The notes under the pieces were generated by a model, which was given only the letters and a program-made list of their open reading frames with translations, did no database searches and was not told the origin of the DNA. 64,000 nt of DNA from assembly GCA_030447925.1 (NCBI GenBank), contig JAUJNX010000003.1, positions 124,001 through 188,000 on the forward strand, in the 5' to 3' direction. A program made the position numbers and the translations under genes. Source of the stretch: Egibacteraceae bacterium. GTDB taxonomy: Bacteria > Actinomycetota > Nitriliruptoria > Euzebyales > Egibacteraceae. Positions 54,531 to 63,573 of the stretch are shown here, in pieces. Each line of letters opens with the position of its first letter. Within the stretch, counting starts at the first letter, position 1.

Positions 54531-55641
54531 CGGCGCCCCCGACCAGGTCCAGGAAGACGTCCTCGAGCCGTTCGTGCTCCAGCGCCAGCTCGTCCACCGC
54601 GATCCCCGCGCCGACCAGCGCGGCGTTGACCGCCCGCGGCGCCGTCCCGTCCGCCAGCCGCACGCGCAGCGCGGCGGACCGCCCGCCGCGCGGCGCGCCC
54701 GCCGCGGCCGGTGTGGACGCCGGCGCCACCGCGCCCGCGCGGGCGACGGCACCGTTGGCCGCGGCGCCTGCGGGCACCGGGTGTGCGCCAGGACCCCGGG
54801 GCACGGGCACCGCGCCCGGCTCCCGGGGCACCGCGCCCGGCCCACCGCCCGCCGTGCCGGCACCGGGGTCCGGGGTCTCGGGGGTCACGCCGGGGAGGGT
54901 GGCCAGCAGGGCGAGGGCGCGGGCGGGGTCGTCGACGGTCACGCGCAGGCGGGTGCCGGCGGGGCGCAGGTTGGACGGCGGGCCCTCGGCGACCAGGCGG
55001 CCGTGGGCCAGGACGCCGACCCGGTCGCACATCGCCTCGACCTCGGCGAGCAGGTGGGACGACACGAACACGGTGGTGCCGTCGTCGGCCAGTCGGCGCA
55101 GGAGGGCGCGGATCTCGGCGATGCCCTGCGGGTCCAGGCCGTTGGTCGGCTCGTCGAGGACCAGGACGTCGGGCGCGCCGAGCAGCGCGCGGGCGATGCC
55201 GAGCCGCTGGCGCATCCCCTGGCTGTAGGCCCGCACGCGCTTGCCCGCGGCAGCGGTGAGGTCGACCAGTGCGAGCACCTCGTCCACGCGGGCCAGGCGG
55301 CGCCGCGCGTCGTCGCGCGGCCCGGCGACCTTGGCGTAGTACTCGAGGTTGCGCCGCCCGCTGAGGTAGCGGTAGGCGGCGGGCTCCTCGACCAGCGCGC
55401 CCACCCGGCGCAGGACCGCGGTGCCCCGGCCGGGCGCGACGGCCTGGCCGAGCACCTCCGCGGACCCCGCGGTCGGGTGGATCAGCCCGAGCAGCATGCG
55501 GATGGTCGTGGTCTTCCCGGCCCCGTTGGGGCCGAGGAACCCGTAGAGCAGCCCGGCCGGGACGCGCAGGTCCAGGTGGTCGACCGCGGGCACGCTGCCG
55601 TAGGTCTTGGTCAGCCCCCGCGTGACCAGGGCGTCGGTCAT
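54517..55641 (-). CDS. ABC transporter ATPase (CcmA-like)
   Basis: A 374-residue protein. Walker A is GPNGAGKTT, signature YSQGMRQRLGIARALL and Walker B DVLVLDEPTNGLDPQG, with the H-loop VFVSSHLLAE. After residue 230 an unusual Gly/Ala/Pro-rich insert (GAVPREPGAVPVPRGPGAHP and similar) precedes the usual C-terminal fold with LEDVFLDLVGG. Partner of the ABC-2 permease. The LolA-like gene lies upstream in the same direction. Confidence 0.9.
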   Translation of the reverse strand: MTDALVTRGLTKTYGSVPAVDHLDLRVPAGLLYGFLGPNGAGKTTTIRMLLGLIHPTAGSAEVLGQAVAPGRGTAVLRRVGALVEEPAAYRYLSGRRNLEYYAKVAGPRDDARRRLARVDEVLALVDLTAAAGKRVRAYSQGMRQRLGIARALLGAPDVLVLDEPTNGLDPQGIAEIRALLRRLADDGTTVFVSSHLLAEVEAMCDRVGVLAHGRLVAEGPPSNLRPAGTRLRVTVDDPARALALLATLPGVTPETPDPGAGTAGGGPGAVPREPGAVPVPRGPGAHPVPAGAAANGAVARAGAVAPASTPAAAGAPRGGRSAALRVRLADGTAPRAVNAALVGAGIAVDELALEHERLEDVFLDLVGGADAPR

Positions 55642-55668
55642 CGGGGTTCCCCCGCCGCCGCGCCGCGG

Positions 55669-56802
55669 CTAGAGCTGCTCGGCCGCGGCCTGCAGCCCGG
55701 CCTGCGGCACCGCGCCGACCAGCAGCCAGGTCTCGCCGTCGACCTCGGCCTGCGCGGCCGAGAACAGGGGCCCGGAGAAGGGCAGCAGCCCCTGGACCTG
55801 GCCGGCCAGGCCGGCGGCGTCGCCGCCCTCCTGCGCGGCGCGGTCGGTGAGGGCGGCGACGTCGACGGGGAACGCGACCACGCGCTCCCAGCCCTCGCCG
55901 ATGGTGCGGCCGCGGCCGTCCGCGCCCTCGCGCGCCTCGCCCGCCCGCTCGCGGGCGCGCTCGGCGAACTCGCGGCGGTCGACGTCCTCCAGGTCCCGGC
56001 CCGCGGGGGCATCGCCCTCCTCGACGGTGGTCCCCGGCGGCGGGGTGAAGGTGAAGGTGGCCGGGTCGATCGCGGCGAACGACACCGAGGTGAAGCCGGC
56101 CTCGATGGAGGGCGCCTCGGCGCCGCGGGCGTAGACCGCGGCGCGCAGCGGGACGCGCTCCTCGCCGTCGACGTCCAGCACCACGCGCCCGACCAGCGTG
56201 GCGTCGGTGCGCGGGGTGAGGACCAGCTGGTAGGTGTCGCGCCCGGCGACCCGCCCGGTGCCGGTGACCGCCACGTCGGTGGTGTCGTCGACCGCGGCCA
56301 GGGCGTCCTCGGCGAGGGCCAGCGGGTCGGCCATCCGCGCGGCCGGGTCCGACTCGGCGCGGTCACGGGCCTCGGCGGGCACCTCGTAGCGGGTCGCGGT
56401 CAGCGTCGAGGAGTCCCACGTCCACGCGGTCTCGCCGTCGGTGACGAAGGCGCGCTCCGAGGAGTCGCCCAGCTCCGCCAGGCGCACGCCGTCGGGGGAC
56501 CGGGCGATGCGCAGGCGCCGGTCGCCGGTCAGCGCCGACAGGCCCTCGGCGTCGTCGCCGGCCAGCCCCTCGAACCCGCCGACGTCGGGCAGGCCCAGCT
56601 CGACCGTGGCGGCGAGGTCACCGCTGATGGTCAGGGGATCCTCGCCGCGCTCGGCGACCGACGCGAGCAGCTCGGCCGCGGTCACGTCCGGGAGCGCGGA
56701 CTGCGACCGGGCCACCTCCGAACCGGCGAGGACCAGCCCCGCGACGAGCGCGAGGACGGCGGCGACGAGCAGTGGGGTGCGGCGGGCGGCGACAGTGGCC
56801 AC
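55669..56802 (-). CDS. LolA/DUF2092-like membrane-anchored protein
   Basis: A 377-residue protein from GTG 56802 with an AGGAGG ribosome binding site. One N-terminal membrane segment (TPLLVAAVLALVAGLVLAGS) is followed by a beta-rich domain resembling outer-membrane lipoprotein carrier/RseB folds: LTISGDLAATVELGLPDVGG, AFVTDGETAWTWDSSTLTAT, TGTGRVAGRDTYQLVLTPRT. It ends with about 60 residues that could bind a ligand. In actinobacteria such genes accompany ABC-2 exporters, so it may handle a lipid-like substrate for the neighbouring transporter. Function not established. Confidence 0.75.
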   Translation of the reverse strand: MATVAARRTPLLVAAVLALVAGLVLAGSEVARSQSALPDVTAAELLASVAERGEDPLTISGDLAATVELGLPDVGGFEGLAGDDAEGLSALTGDRRLRIARSPDGVRLAELGDSSERAFVTDGETAWTWDSSTLTATRYEVPAEARDRAESDPAARMADPLALAEDALAAVDDTTDVAVTGTGRVAGRDTYQLVLTPRTDATLVGRVVLDVDGEERVPLRAAVYARGAEAPSIEAGFTSVSFAAIDPATFTFTPPPGTTVEEGDAPAGRDLEDVDRREFAERARERAGEAREGADGRGRTIGEGWERVVAFPVDVAALTDRAAQEGGDAAGLAGQVQGLLPFSGPLFSAAQAEVDGETWLLVGAVPQAGLQAAAEQL

Positions 56803-56905
56803 GTGGTCCTCCTGGTGGGGCTCGGGTGCCACCGTAGGTCGCCGGTGCGACGAGGTGGGCAAAGCCTGTGCAAAGCCTGCGCCGCGGCGCCGGACGGCCC
56901 CGCGG

Positions 56906-57952
56906 CTAGGTCCAGTACAGGACCTCGGCGGTGGGGAGGCGGTCCGCGAGGTCGGCCTCGATGCCGGCGCGCAGCTCGCGCATGACCGGCGCCGGGTACA
57001 CGAACTTGCGCCCGCCGAACCTGTTGCGCTTCTCCGCGCGGCCGGCCTGGTCGAGGTCGAGCTTGGTGCCGGGGTACCAGCTGAGCAGCACGTCCTTGGA
57101 GCCCGGGGTGAAGCGGTGGGTGATGCACTCGACGGTGACGTCGGCGTCCAGCCCGTCCAGCGCCGCGGCGGCCTGGTCGAGCAGGCCGCGGTACTCCTCG
57201 CGCCAGCCGTCCACGGGCATGATCGGCGCCACGACCAGGCCGACGGGGTAGCCGGCCTCGGCCACGCGCCGCAGCGCCGCCAGGCGGCGGGCCGGCGGCG
57301 CGGTCCCGCCCTCCATCCGGCCCGTCGCCGAGGGCGCGTTGACGCTGACGCGCGCGCGGGTGCGCCCGCCGTGGTCCAGGCCGAGCAGGCCGTCGACCTC
57401 GTCGAACTTGGTGACCCAGCGCAGGTGCCCGTCGTCGCGCTGCCCGAAGGCGGTGATCGTGGCCGCCAGCGAGCCGGTCAGGTGCTCGATGCCGAGCGGG
57501 TCGGTGTAGCAGCTGACCTCGAAGCTGCCCTGGTGGGCGCGCGTCGCGGCCAGGATCGCGTCGAGGTTGGCGTAGGCGCGCACGACCGGCGGGCCGCTGA
57601 GCGACCCGGCGAGGTAGCAGTACTGGCAGTGGGCGGGGCAGCCCTCGGCGATGGAGAACTGCCAGTCCGCGGACGGCGGGATCGGGGACAGGCGCAGCTT
57701 GGATGCCGGTGCGGTCACGATCGCCAGGGTGGACTTGGCCGTGCGGTAGGTGGCGCGCTCGTCGTCGCCGCGCAGGCCGGTCAGGCGGTTGGCGGGGAGG
57801 CGCTCGACCTCCAGGCCCAGCGCCTCGACCCGCGCGGCGATGGCCCGCCCGTGCGGCTCCTCCAGCGCGGCGGGCGTGGCCACGACGCGGCGCGGCATCC
57901 ACCGCCAGGCGGGCGCCGCGACGGCGGCGGGGGGCTGCTGCAGGGTCGGCAC
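56906..57952 (-). CDS. splB: Spore photoproduct lyase family radical SAM protein
   Basis: A 348-residue protein from GTG 57952 (GAGAGG just upstream). The radical SAM cluster motif is CPAHCQYCYL (CxxxCxxC), followed by RAYANLDAILAATRAH and CITHRFTPGSKDVLLSWYPG with a C-terminal RKFVYPAPVMRELR. SplB repairs the thymine dimer of spores; actinobacterial relatives are less clear and may be DNA-repair or other methyl-type radical enzymes. Next to bioY but divergent from it. Confidence 0.85.
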   Translation of the reverse strand: MPTLQQPPAAVAAPAWRWMPRRVVATPAALEEPHGRAIAARVEALGLEVERLPANRLTGLRGDDERATYRTAKSTLAIVTAPASKLRLSPIPPSADWQFSIAEGCPAHCQYCYLAGSLSGPPVVRAYANLDAILAATRAHQGSFEVSCYTDPLGIEHLTGSLAATITAFGQRDDGHLRWVTKFDEVDGLLGLDHGGRTRARVSVNAPSATGRMEGGTAPPARRLAALRRVAEAGYPVGLVVAPIMPVDGWREEYRGLLDQAAAALDGLDADVTVECITHRFTPGSKDVLLSWYPGTKLDLDQAGRAEKRNRFGGRKFVYPAPVMRELRAGIEADLADRLPTAEVLYWT

Positions 57953-58085
57953 GCGGACCTCTCGATGCTCGAACGCTAAGGACTGCGTACAACAGGTACC
58001 GCGCCCAGGATGATTCCGGCGCGCTCCACCGGGTCTGCGTCCCTTGCTGACACAGGGCGCGGGTAGCGTGATGCGGTCCGTCCGA

Positions 58086-58195
58086 CCCGTCGAGGAGCAG
58101 CCCCGATGTCCACCGCCGATGCCGTCCTGCCGCGGCCCGTCCCGTCGAGGAGCAGCCCCGATGTCCACCGCCGATGCCGTCCTGCCGCGGCCCGT
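58086..58195. repeat. Tandem duplication (2 x 55 bp) across the bioY start
   Basis: Bases 58086-58140 and 58141-58195 are identical. The unit contains the ribosome binding site GAGGAG, the ATG and the first 12 codons of bioY. The copies are out of frame with each other because 55 is not a multiple of three. Confidence 0.95.
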
Positions 58196-58748
58196 CCGGG
58201 CCGACCTCCTGCCCCGGGGGGCCGGGCGCGACGTCGCGCTGGTGGTGGGGGCGGCGCTGCTGACCGCGCTCTGCGCGCAGATCGCCGTGCCGCTCGAGCC
58301 GTTCTCGCCGGTGCCGATCACCGGGCAGACGTTCGCGGTGCTCCTGACCGGTGCGGCGCTCGGTGCGCGCCGGGGGGCGGCCGGGCAGGCGCTGTACGTG
58401 CTGCTCGGGGCCGTCGGGCTGCCCTTCTACTCGGAGGGCGAGGGCGGGATCGACGTCCTGGTGGGCGCCACCGGCGGCTACCTGGTCGGGTTCATCCTCG
58501 CCGCCGCGGTGGTGGGCTGGTTCGCCCAGCGGGGGATGGACCGCGACGTGCGCACCGCCGCGGTCGCGTTCCTGCTCGGCAGCATCGTGATCTACGCGAT
58601 CGGCCTGCCGTGGCTGGCGGTCGTCGCCGACCTGTCGCTGTCCGAGACCCTGGTCGCCGGCCTGCTGCCCTTCATCCCCGGCGGCCTGCTGAAGGCGGCG
58701 CTCGCCGCGGGGCTGCTCCCGGCGGCCTGGCGGCTCACCGGCCGCTGA
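58161..58748 (+). CDS. bioY: Biotin transporter S-component BioY
   Basis: A 195-residue membrane protein from the ATG of the second repeat copy (58161). It carries PLEPFSPVPITGQTFAVLLT, the BioY signature, LGARRGAAGQALYVLLGAVG and GATGGYLVGFILAAAVVGWF. BioY is the substrate-binding subunit of ECF transporters for biotin and can work alone or with EcfAT, not seen here. The first repeat copy offers a decoy ATG at 58106 that runs into another frame after about 12 codons. Confidence 0.9.
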   Translation: MSTADAVLPRPVRADLLPRGAGRDVALVVGAALLTALCAQIAVPLEPFSPVPITGQTFAVLLTGAALGARRGAAGQALYVLLGAVGLPFYSEGEGGIDVLVGATGGYLVGFILAAAVVGWFAQRGMDRDVRTAAVAFLLGSIVIYAIGLPWLAVVADLSLSETLVAGLLPFIPGGLLKAALAAGLLPAAWRLTGR

Positions 58749-60449
58749 GGTCGGCCGCGGCGCGGGCCGCGATCAGCAGGCCCGCGACGATCACCAGGGC
58801 GGCGGTGGCGCGGGGGAGCAGGGCGACGGCGCGCGCCGCGCGCCCGCCGGTGAGGCGGGCGGGGACGGCGTCGCGGGCGCGCAGCAGCAGCCAGCCGGCG
58901 CCGACCAGCACCCCGGCCATGCCCAGGCCGTAGGCGACCACCAGCGCGACCCCGAACCACGTCCGGTCCAGCGCGATCCCGCCCAGCAGCACGACGAGCG
59001 CCGACGGCGTCGGCACCATCCCCCCGGCCAGCCCCGGGCCCACCAGGGTCCGCCACCGCACCCCCCGCCCCCCCGCCCCGCCCGCGGGGCCGCGGGTGTG
59101 GTCGTGGTCGTGGTCGTGGTCGTGGGGGTCGGCGGTCGGGGCGTCCCTGCCCGCCTGGTCGGCGACGGCGACGGCGACCTGCCCGGCTGCCCCGAGCTGG
59201 GCGCTGCTCCCGAGGCGGCGCAGGTCCGCCTCGCCGTGGCCTCGTGCGTCGTCGGGGTCGCTCGCCCCGGCCCGGGGGTGATCGTGGGCGTGCTCCGCGA
59301 GGCCGGGGTCGGCTGCCGCGTGGGTGTGGGTGTGGCCGCCCGGGCCGTGGACGTGGGTGTGGGGGTGGCGGGCGGCGCGGAGGAGGGCGACGCCGACGGC
59401 GGCGAAGAGCAGACCGCTGGCCAGGCCGAGCCAGCCGTACAGCTGCTGGGGGGCGAGCACCTCGGTGACGGTCAGCACCGCGCCGAGCGCGAGCACCCCC
59501 AGGGTGTGGGTGACCGCCACGGTCAGCGCCAGCGCGAGCGCGTCGCGGGCGCGCCCGTCGCGGCTGACCAGCACGGCGGCCATCACGGTCTTGCCGTGGC
59601 CCGGCGCGACCGCGTGGACCCCGCCCAGCAGCACCGCCAGCGCCACCCCGACCGCCGCGGTGACCGGGGTCAGGTCGCGCTGGGCGACCAGGCCGGTGAA
59701 GCGCGCGGCGAGACCCGCCACCGCCCCCGCGACCCCCTCGTCGCCCGCCGCGCCCACCCGACCCCCGGGCCCCGACCCGCCCGTCCCCGGACCCACCACC
59801 AGCCGCGCCGCACGCACGTCCAGGGGCGCCGCGAGCCCCTCCTGGGGGTACCGCCGCAGCCCGCCGGTCGGGCTGACCGCCGGCACGTCGCGGTCCTCCA
59901 GGGCGACGCCCCGGCCGGTGGCGGTGACCTCGCGCCAGCCGACCCGCCCGTCGAGGTTGCCGTCGCGCAGCTCGACGGTCCGCCCCGCGGCGGGGGCGCG
60001 CAGGTCGCAGGTCAGCCGCAGCGTGGGCAGCCCGGCCTCCCCCGGTGGGAACGCGAGGCCGGTCGCCACCACCGCCAGGTCGGCGGCCCGGCCGTCCACC
60101 GCGAGGTAGAGCCCCGCGGCCAGCGCGGCGCACTCGCGGGCCCGGTGCGCCTCGCCCTCGCCGCCCTCGACCGCGCCGGACCCGTCGGCGTCCAGCTCCT
60201 GCACCACGCGGAGGGCGGGGATCTCGGCCAGGTCGACGACGTAGGCGACCTCGACGGCGTCAGGGCCGCCGGAGCCGTCATGGGCCCGCCCAGGAGGGCG
60301 GTCCAGAGGAGGGTGACCGACGCCAGGGTGCGCGCCGGCCGGAGACGGCCGCGACGGCGGCCCACCGTGGTGGCGCCGCAGCGCCGACCGCCCGACCGGC
60401 GACGCCGGATCGGGGTCCTCGACACCGGCGCGGGACCCGCGGGGGTCAC
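58735..60449 (-). CDS. NicO-family nickel/cobalt transporter with EF-hand domain, apparent frameshift
   Basis: The gene starts at GTG 60449, overlapping the TPR stop as GTGA. The first frame gives a signal-anchor (TLASVTLLWTALLGGP). Near 60270 the frame shifts to a periplasmic domain holding two perfect EF-hand loops, DADGSGAVEGGE and DGNLDGRVGWRE. The C-terminal transporter has the NicO motif GGVHAVAPGHGKTVMA, a His-rich loop (HPHTHVHGPGGHTHTH), a second His-rich stretch (DPHDHDHDHDHTR) and further helices (PTPSALVVLLGGIALDRTWF). RcnA/NicO proteins move nickel or cobalt. The EF-hand part suggests calcium sensing or extra metal binding outside the membrane. Confidence 0.8.
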
Positions 60450-62054
60450 CGTGCGGGTCCCGCCAGGACCGACCAGGCCGCGGGGACGTCGACGCCGAGG
60501 CGGCCGGCCAGCGCCAGCAGCTCGGGGGCGACGGCCAGGGCGTCGGCGGGGGACTCGGCGAGGGCCGCCCGCACCGCCGCGCGGGCGGCGGGCTCGTCGC
60601 CGACGGCGGCCAGCACGAGGGCCGCGCGCGCCTGCTCACCGGCGCCGGCTCCGCCGAGCCGCAGGGCCCGGCGGGTCAGGTCGGCGGCCTCGGCGGGCGA
60701 CCCGGCGCGGTGCAGCGCCCAGCCCAGCCCGGCCGCGGCGAAGACGTTGTCCGGGCGCGCGGCGTGCGCGCGGCGGGCCAGGGCCAGGGCGGCCTGCGGG
60801 TCGTCGCCGCGGTCGGCCTCGAAGCGGGCGAGCTCCAGGTCCACGACCTGCCCGGCGGCCTGCTGCAGCCTCGTCCCGGCGCGCACGACCGCGTCGGCGT
60901 CGGCGGCCTCGGCGTCGCGGCCGGCCGCGCGGAGCAGGTCGGCGTGCAGGATCAGCGCGGCGGGCACGGGGCGGCGGGCCGCCAGATCGGCGGCCGCCGA
61001 CACCGCGCCGCCGAGGTCGCCGCGGGCGGCCGCGACGCGCACCTCGCCCGAGCGCGCCGCCGAGGCTCTCCGGGTCGGCGGCCAGCGCCCGTGCGTAGGC
61101 GGCGGCGGCCTCGTCGACGGCGGCGCGGCGCAGGGCCAGGTCACCCCGCAGTGCGGCGACGGTGGCGACGTCGCGGGGCGCCCCGCCGGCGTTCTCGGCC
61201 TGGAGGAGCGCGACCGCGGCACCGTCGAGGTCGCCGGTCAGCTCGCGGAGGTAGGCGGCGCGGCTGAGGGCCGCGAGGTCGGGGCGGACGTCGAGCAGCG
61301 ACTGGAGGGTGGTGGCGGCCTCGTCGTAGCGGCCGAGCTCGACCTGCGCGTCGACCAGGACGCCCAGCGCGGCGGGGGAGACGGGGCGCGCGGCGACGGC
61401 CTGGCGGCCCAGCTCCTCGGCCTCGGCGAACCGGTGCAGGCTGAGCGCGAGCTTCCCCCCGGCCCGCCAGCGTGTCGGGGTCACCGGGAGCGAGGGCGGC
61501 GGCCCGGTCGAAGGCCCGGCCCGCCAGCGCGTAGAGGGCGGGGTCGCCGGCCGCGATCGCCTCGTCGGTGGCGGCGAGGCCCAGCTCGCGCCAGGCGCGG
61601 GGGTCCTCGGGGGCGGCCTGGGTGCGGCGGGTCAGCTCGGCGAGGGCGTCGGCGGTCGAGGGGGCCGCGGGGGCCGCGGGGGCCACCGCCGGCGCGGGCG
61701 GCACGGCGGGCCCGACCGCGACGAAGCGCCCGAGGGCGATCCCGCCCAGCACGGCGACCGCGAGCGGCGCGGCCAGACCCCGCAGCGCCCGCGTGCGGGG
61801 GGGGGAGACCCGGCGGGCGCGCGCAGGGCATGGGGGGCGCCCTGCGCGCGCCGCGGGTCGCGAGGTGGGGCTTGGGCGGTGCCGGGCGGCGGGGCGCTGG
61901 GCTCCTCGGCCGCGGCGGTCGTGCGGGGGACGGTGCCGGGCCGCGGGGTGCGGGGCTGCTCGGCCGCGGCGGCGGTGCGAGGGGTGGTGCCGGGCCGGGG
62001 AGCGCTGGGCTCCCCGGCCGCGGCGGTCGTGCGGGGCTCGGCGGGAGCCGTCAC
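60446..62054 (-). CDS. TPR-repeat membrane protein, several apparent frameshifts
   Basis: From GTG 62054 the first part is Pro/Ala/Thr-rich with about three 18-residue repeats (PRPGTTPRTAAAAEQPRTPR type; DNA 61878-62040). After a G-run near 61800 another frame supplies a membrane segment (LAAPLAVAVLGGIALGRFVA). TPR-like helices follow: DPRAWRELGLAATDEAIAAG, then after about 61460 RFAEAEELGRQAVAARP and YDEAATTLQSLLDVRPDLAA, and after about 61065 RDAEAADADAVVRAGTRLQQ and NVFAAAGLGWALHRAGSPAE. Read together they make one anchored outside TPR protein of about 535 residues. It overlaps DUF4331 upstream and NicO downstream by GTGA each. Confidence 0.7.
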
Positions 62055-63532
62055 GACCCGTCGTTGCTGGGGTCCGTCGTGGCGGGACCCTGGTGGGTGT
62101 TGCTGTAGCCGTCGAACGGCGCGGGGACGTAGGGGAACTCCGGCAGGAGCTCCCGGTCGTTGAAGTCCACGCCGTCGCCCAGCGCGTTGTTGGGGGCGAC
62201 GTTGAACTCCGGGGTGAACGGCGTGCCGCCGGCCACCGCGCGCAGCTCGATGTCGGTGACGTCGTCGATCAGGCGGCGCCCGTTGGGGAAGCCGTCGTTC
62301 TGGCCGGCCAGCAGGCCCAGCCGGTCCTGCTCGGCGAACGCCGTCGGCGGGATCGACGTGTTGAGGCGGAGCATCTCGGCCGGGGTGACCGTGGCCGGCT
62401 GGTTCACCTCGGCGACGCCGGTGAGGAAGATCGACACCAGGTCGTTGCGCGGCGGCGGCGGCACGTCGGCGGCCCCGTCGGGGAAGGCCGTCGGGTACAG
62501 GACCGGGATCAGCCGGGCCAGCTCGGGGTCCTGGACGACCGGGATGGTCACCCCGCGGTCGTCGGCGGGCTGGGACAGCGCCCCGGCGTCCTGGCGCGGC
62601 TGGAGAGCGTTGAAGGCGTCCTTCAGCCCCAGGGGGATCACGACCTCGTTCACCAGCGGGTTCCCCAGGCGCGAGACCTGGACGAACGGGCCGGACGAGA
62701 CCGGCTGCGCCCCGCTGCCGCCCGCGAACACCCGGGCCCGGCGGCGCGAGGTCGTCGACCAGACGCCGATGACGGGGTCGTCACCCGCGGTCAGCTCGCT
62801 GGTGGGGACCTGGAGGGCCACCGTGTTGGTGTTGTAGCCGGCGACGGCGTCCTTGCCCGGCTCCGCGTCGAGGGGGATGACGTGGGCGGGGTTCAGCGGG
62901 CGCAGGCCCCCGAGGTCGAAGATCGACCCGAGGTCCACGAAGAACGGGTCGTCGCGCTGCCCGGCGAAGCTCACCAGGCCGCCGTCGAGCTCCACGACGG
63001 CCGCCTCGGCCAGCGCGTCGTAGTCCGGGGTGGAGCGGACGCCGACGTTGTTCGGCGGGACCGGCAGGTCCTGGCCCAGCACGGTGCGGACGCCGTCGCG
63101 CACCACCGACAGGGTGTAGGTCTGGCGCAGGTTGAAGCTGTCGCTGTACCCGCCGTCGTCCTCCACCGTGATCGGCGCGGTGTTGTAGAGGAAGGTGTCG
63201 GGGTTGAGGATCGTGGTGGTGAAGCGCCACTCGTAGGAGACGTCCTCGACCGCGTCGCCGTCGTTGTCGACGTGGACCTCGTAGAGGACGTCCTCGCCGA
63301 AGTTGTAGAAGTTGGGGCCGCCGGCGGGCTCCTCGAACGGGATCCAGTTGGCGATCAGCGTGACGGAGTCCGGCCGGTCGGGGCTCACGAACGCGTAGAC
63401 GTCGGTGTTGTCGGCCACCGGGTCCTCGGTGATGAGGGGGGCCTCGCGGTGGCTGGAGGCGCCGGCGGGGCCGAGCAGCGACAGGGCCAGCGCGGCGGAC
63501 AGCCCCAGCGCGAGCGTCAGGCGGGTCTTCAT
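62051..63532 (-). CDS. Secreted DUF4331 protein
   Basis: A 493-residue protein with a signal peptide (RLTLALGLSAALALSLLGPA, cleavage near GAS). SSHREAPLITEDPVADNTDV, YAFVSPDRPDSVTLIANWIP and GGPNFYNFGEDVLYEVHVDN are typical of DUF4331; the C-terminus has HPQ-free, Asn/Asp-rich segments. The family is secreted and of unknown function. It starts the operon DUF4331-TPR-NicO, whose consistent order and overlaps suggest a joint role, perhaps handling a metal or a metal-bearing surface protein. Confidence 0.85.
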   Translation of the reverse strand: MKTRLTLALGLSAALALSLLGPAGASSHREAPLITEDPVADNTDVYAFVSPDRPDSVTLIANWIPFEEPAGGPNFYNFGEDVLYEVHVDNDGDAVEDVSYEWRFTTTILNPDTFLYNTAPITVEDDGGYSDSFNLRQTYTLSVVRDGVRTVLGQDLPVPPNNVGVRSTPDYDALAEAAVVELDGGLVSFAGQRDDPFFVDLGSIFDLGGLRPLNPAHVIPLDAEPGKDAVAGYNTNTVALQVPTSELTAGDDPVIGVWSTTSRRRARVFAGGSGAQPVSSGPFVQVSRLGNPLVNEVVIPLGLKDAFNALQPRQDAGALSQPADDRGVTIPVVQDPELARLIPVLYPTAFPDGAADVPPPPRNDLVSIFLTGVAEVNQPATVTPAEMLRLNTSIPPTAFAEQDRLGLLAGQNDGFPNGRRLIDDVTDIELRAVAGGTPFTPEFNVAPNNALGDGVDFNDRELLPEFPYVPAPFDGYSNTHQGPATTDPSNDGS

Positions 63533-63573
63533 CTGGCTGGTCCCTCTTTCCTGCGGTGCGTTGGTGGTCGTCA

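Noticed and set aside
54262..56985. A 907-codon plus-strand open frame
   Set aside because: Antisense to the ABC-2 exporter and LolA-like genes; no motif and biased composition.
59096..59130. GTGGTC trinucleotide-pair repeat resembling a microsatellite
   Set aside because: On the coding strand it is the Asp-His repeat of the NicO histidine-rich loop, so it is explained by the protein.
61878..62040. Three repeats of about 54 bp considered as a CRISPR or regulatory array
   Set aside because: They are imperfect, in frame, and encode the Pro/Ala/Thr-rich N-terminus of the TPR protein.
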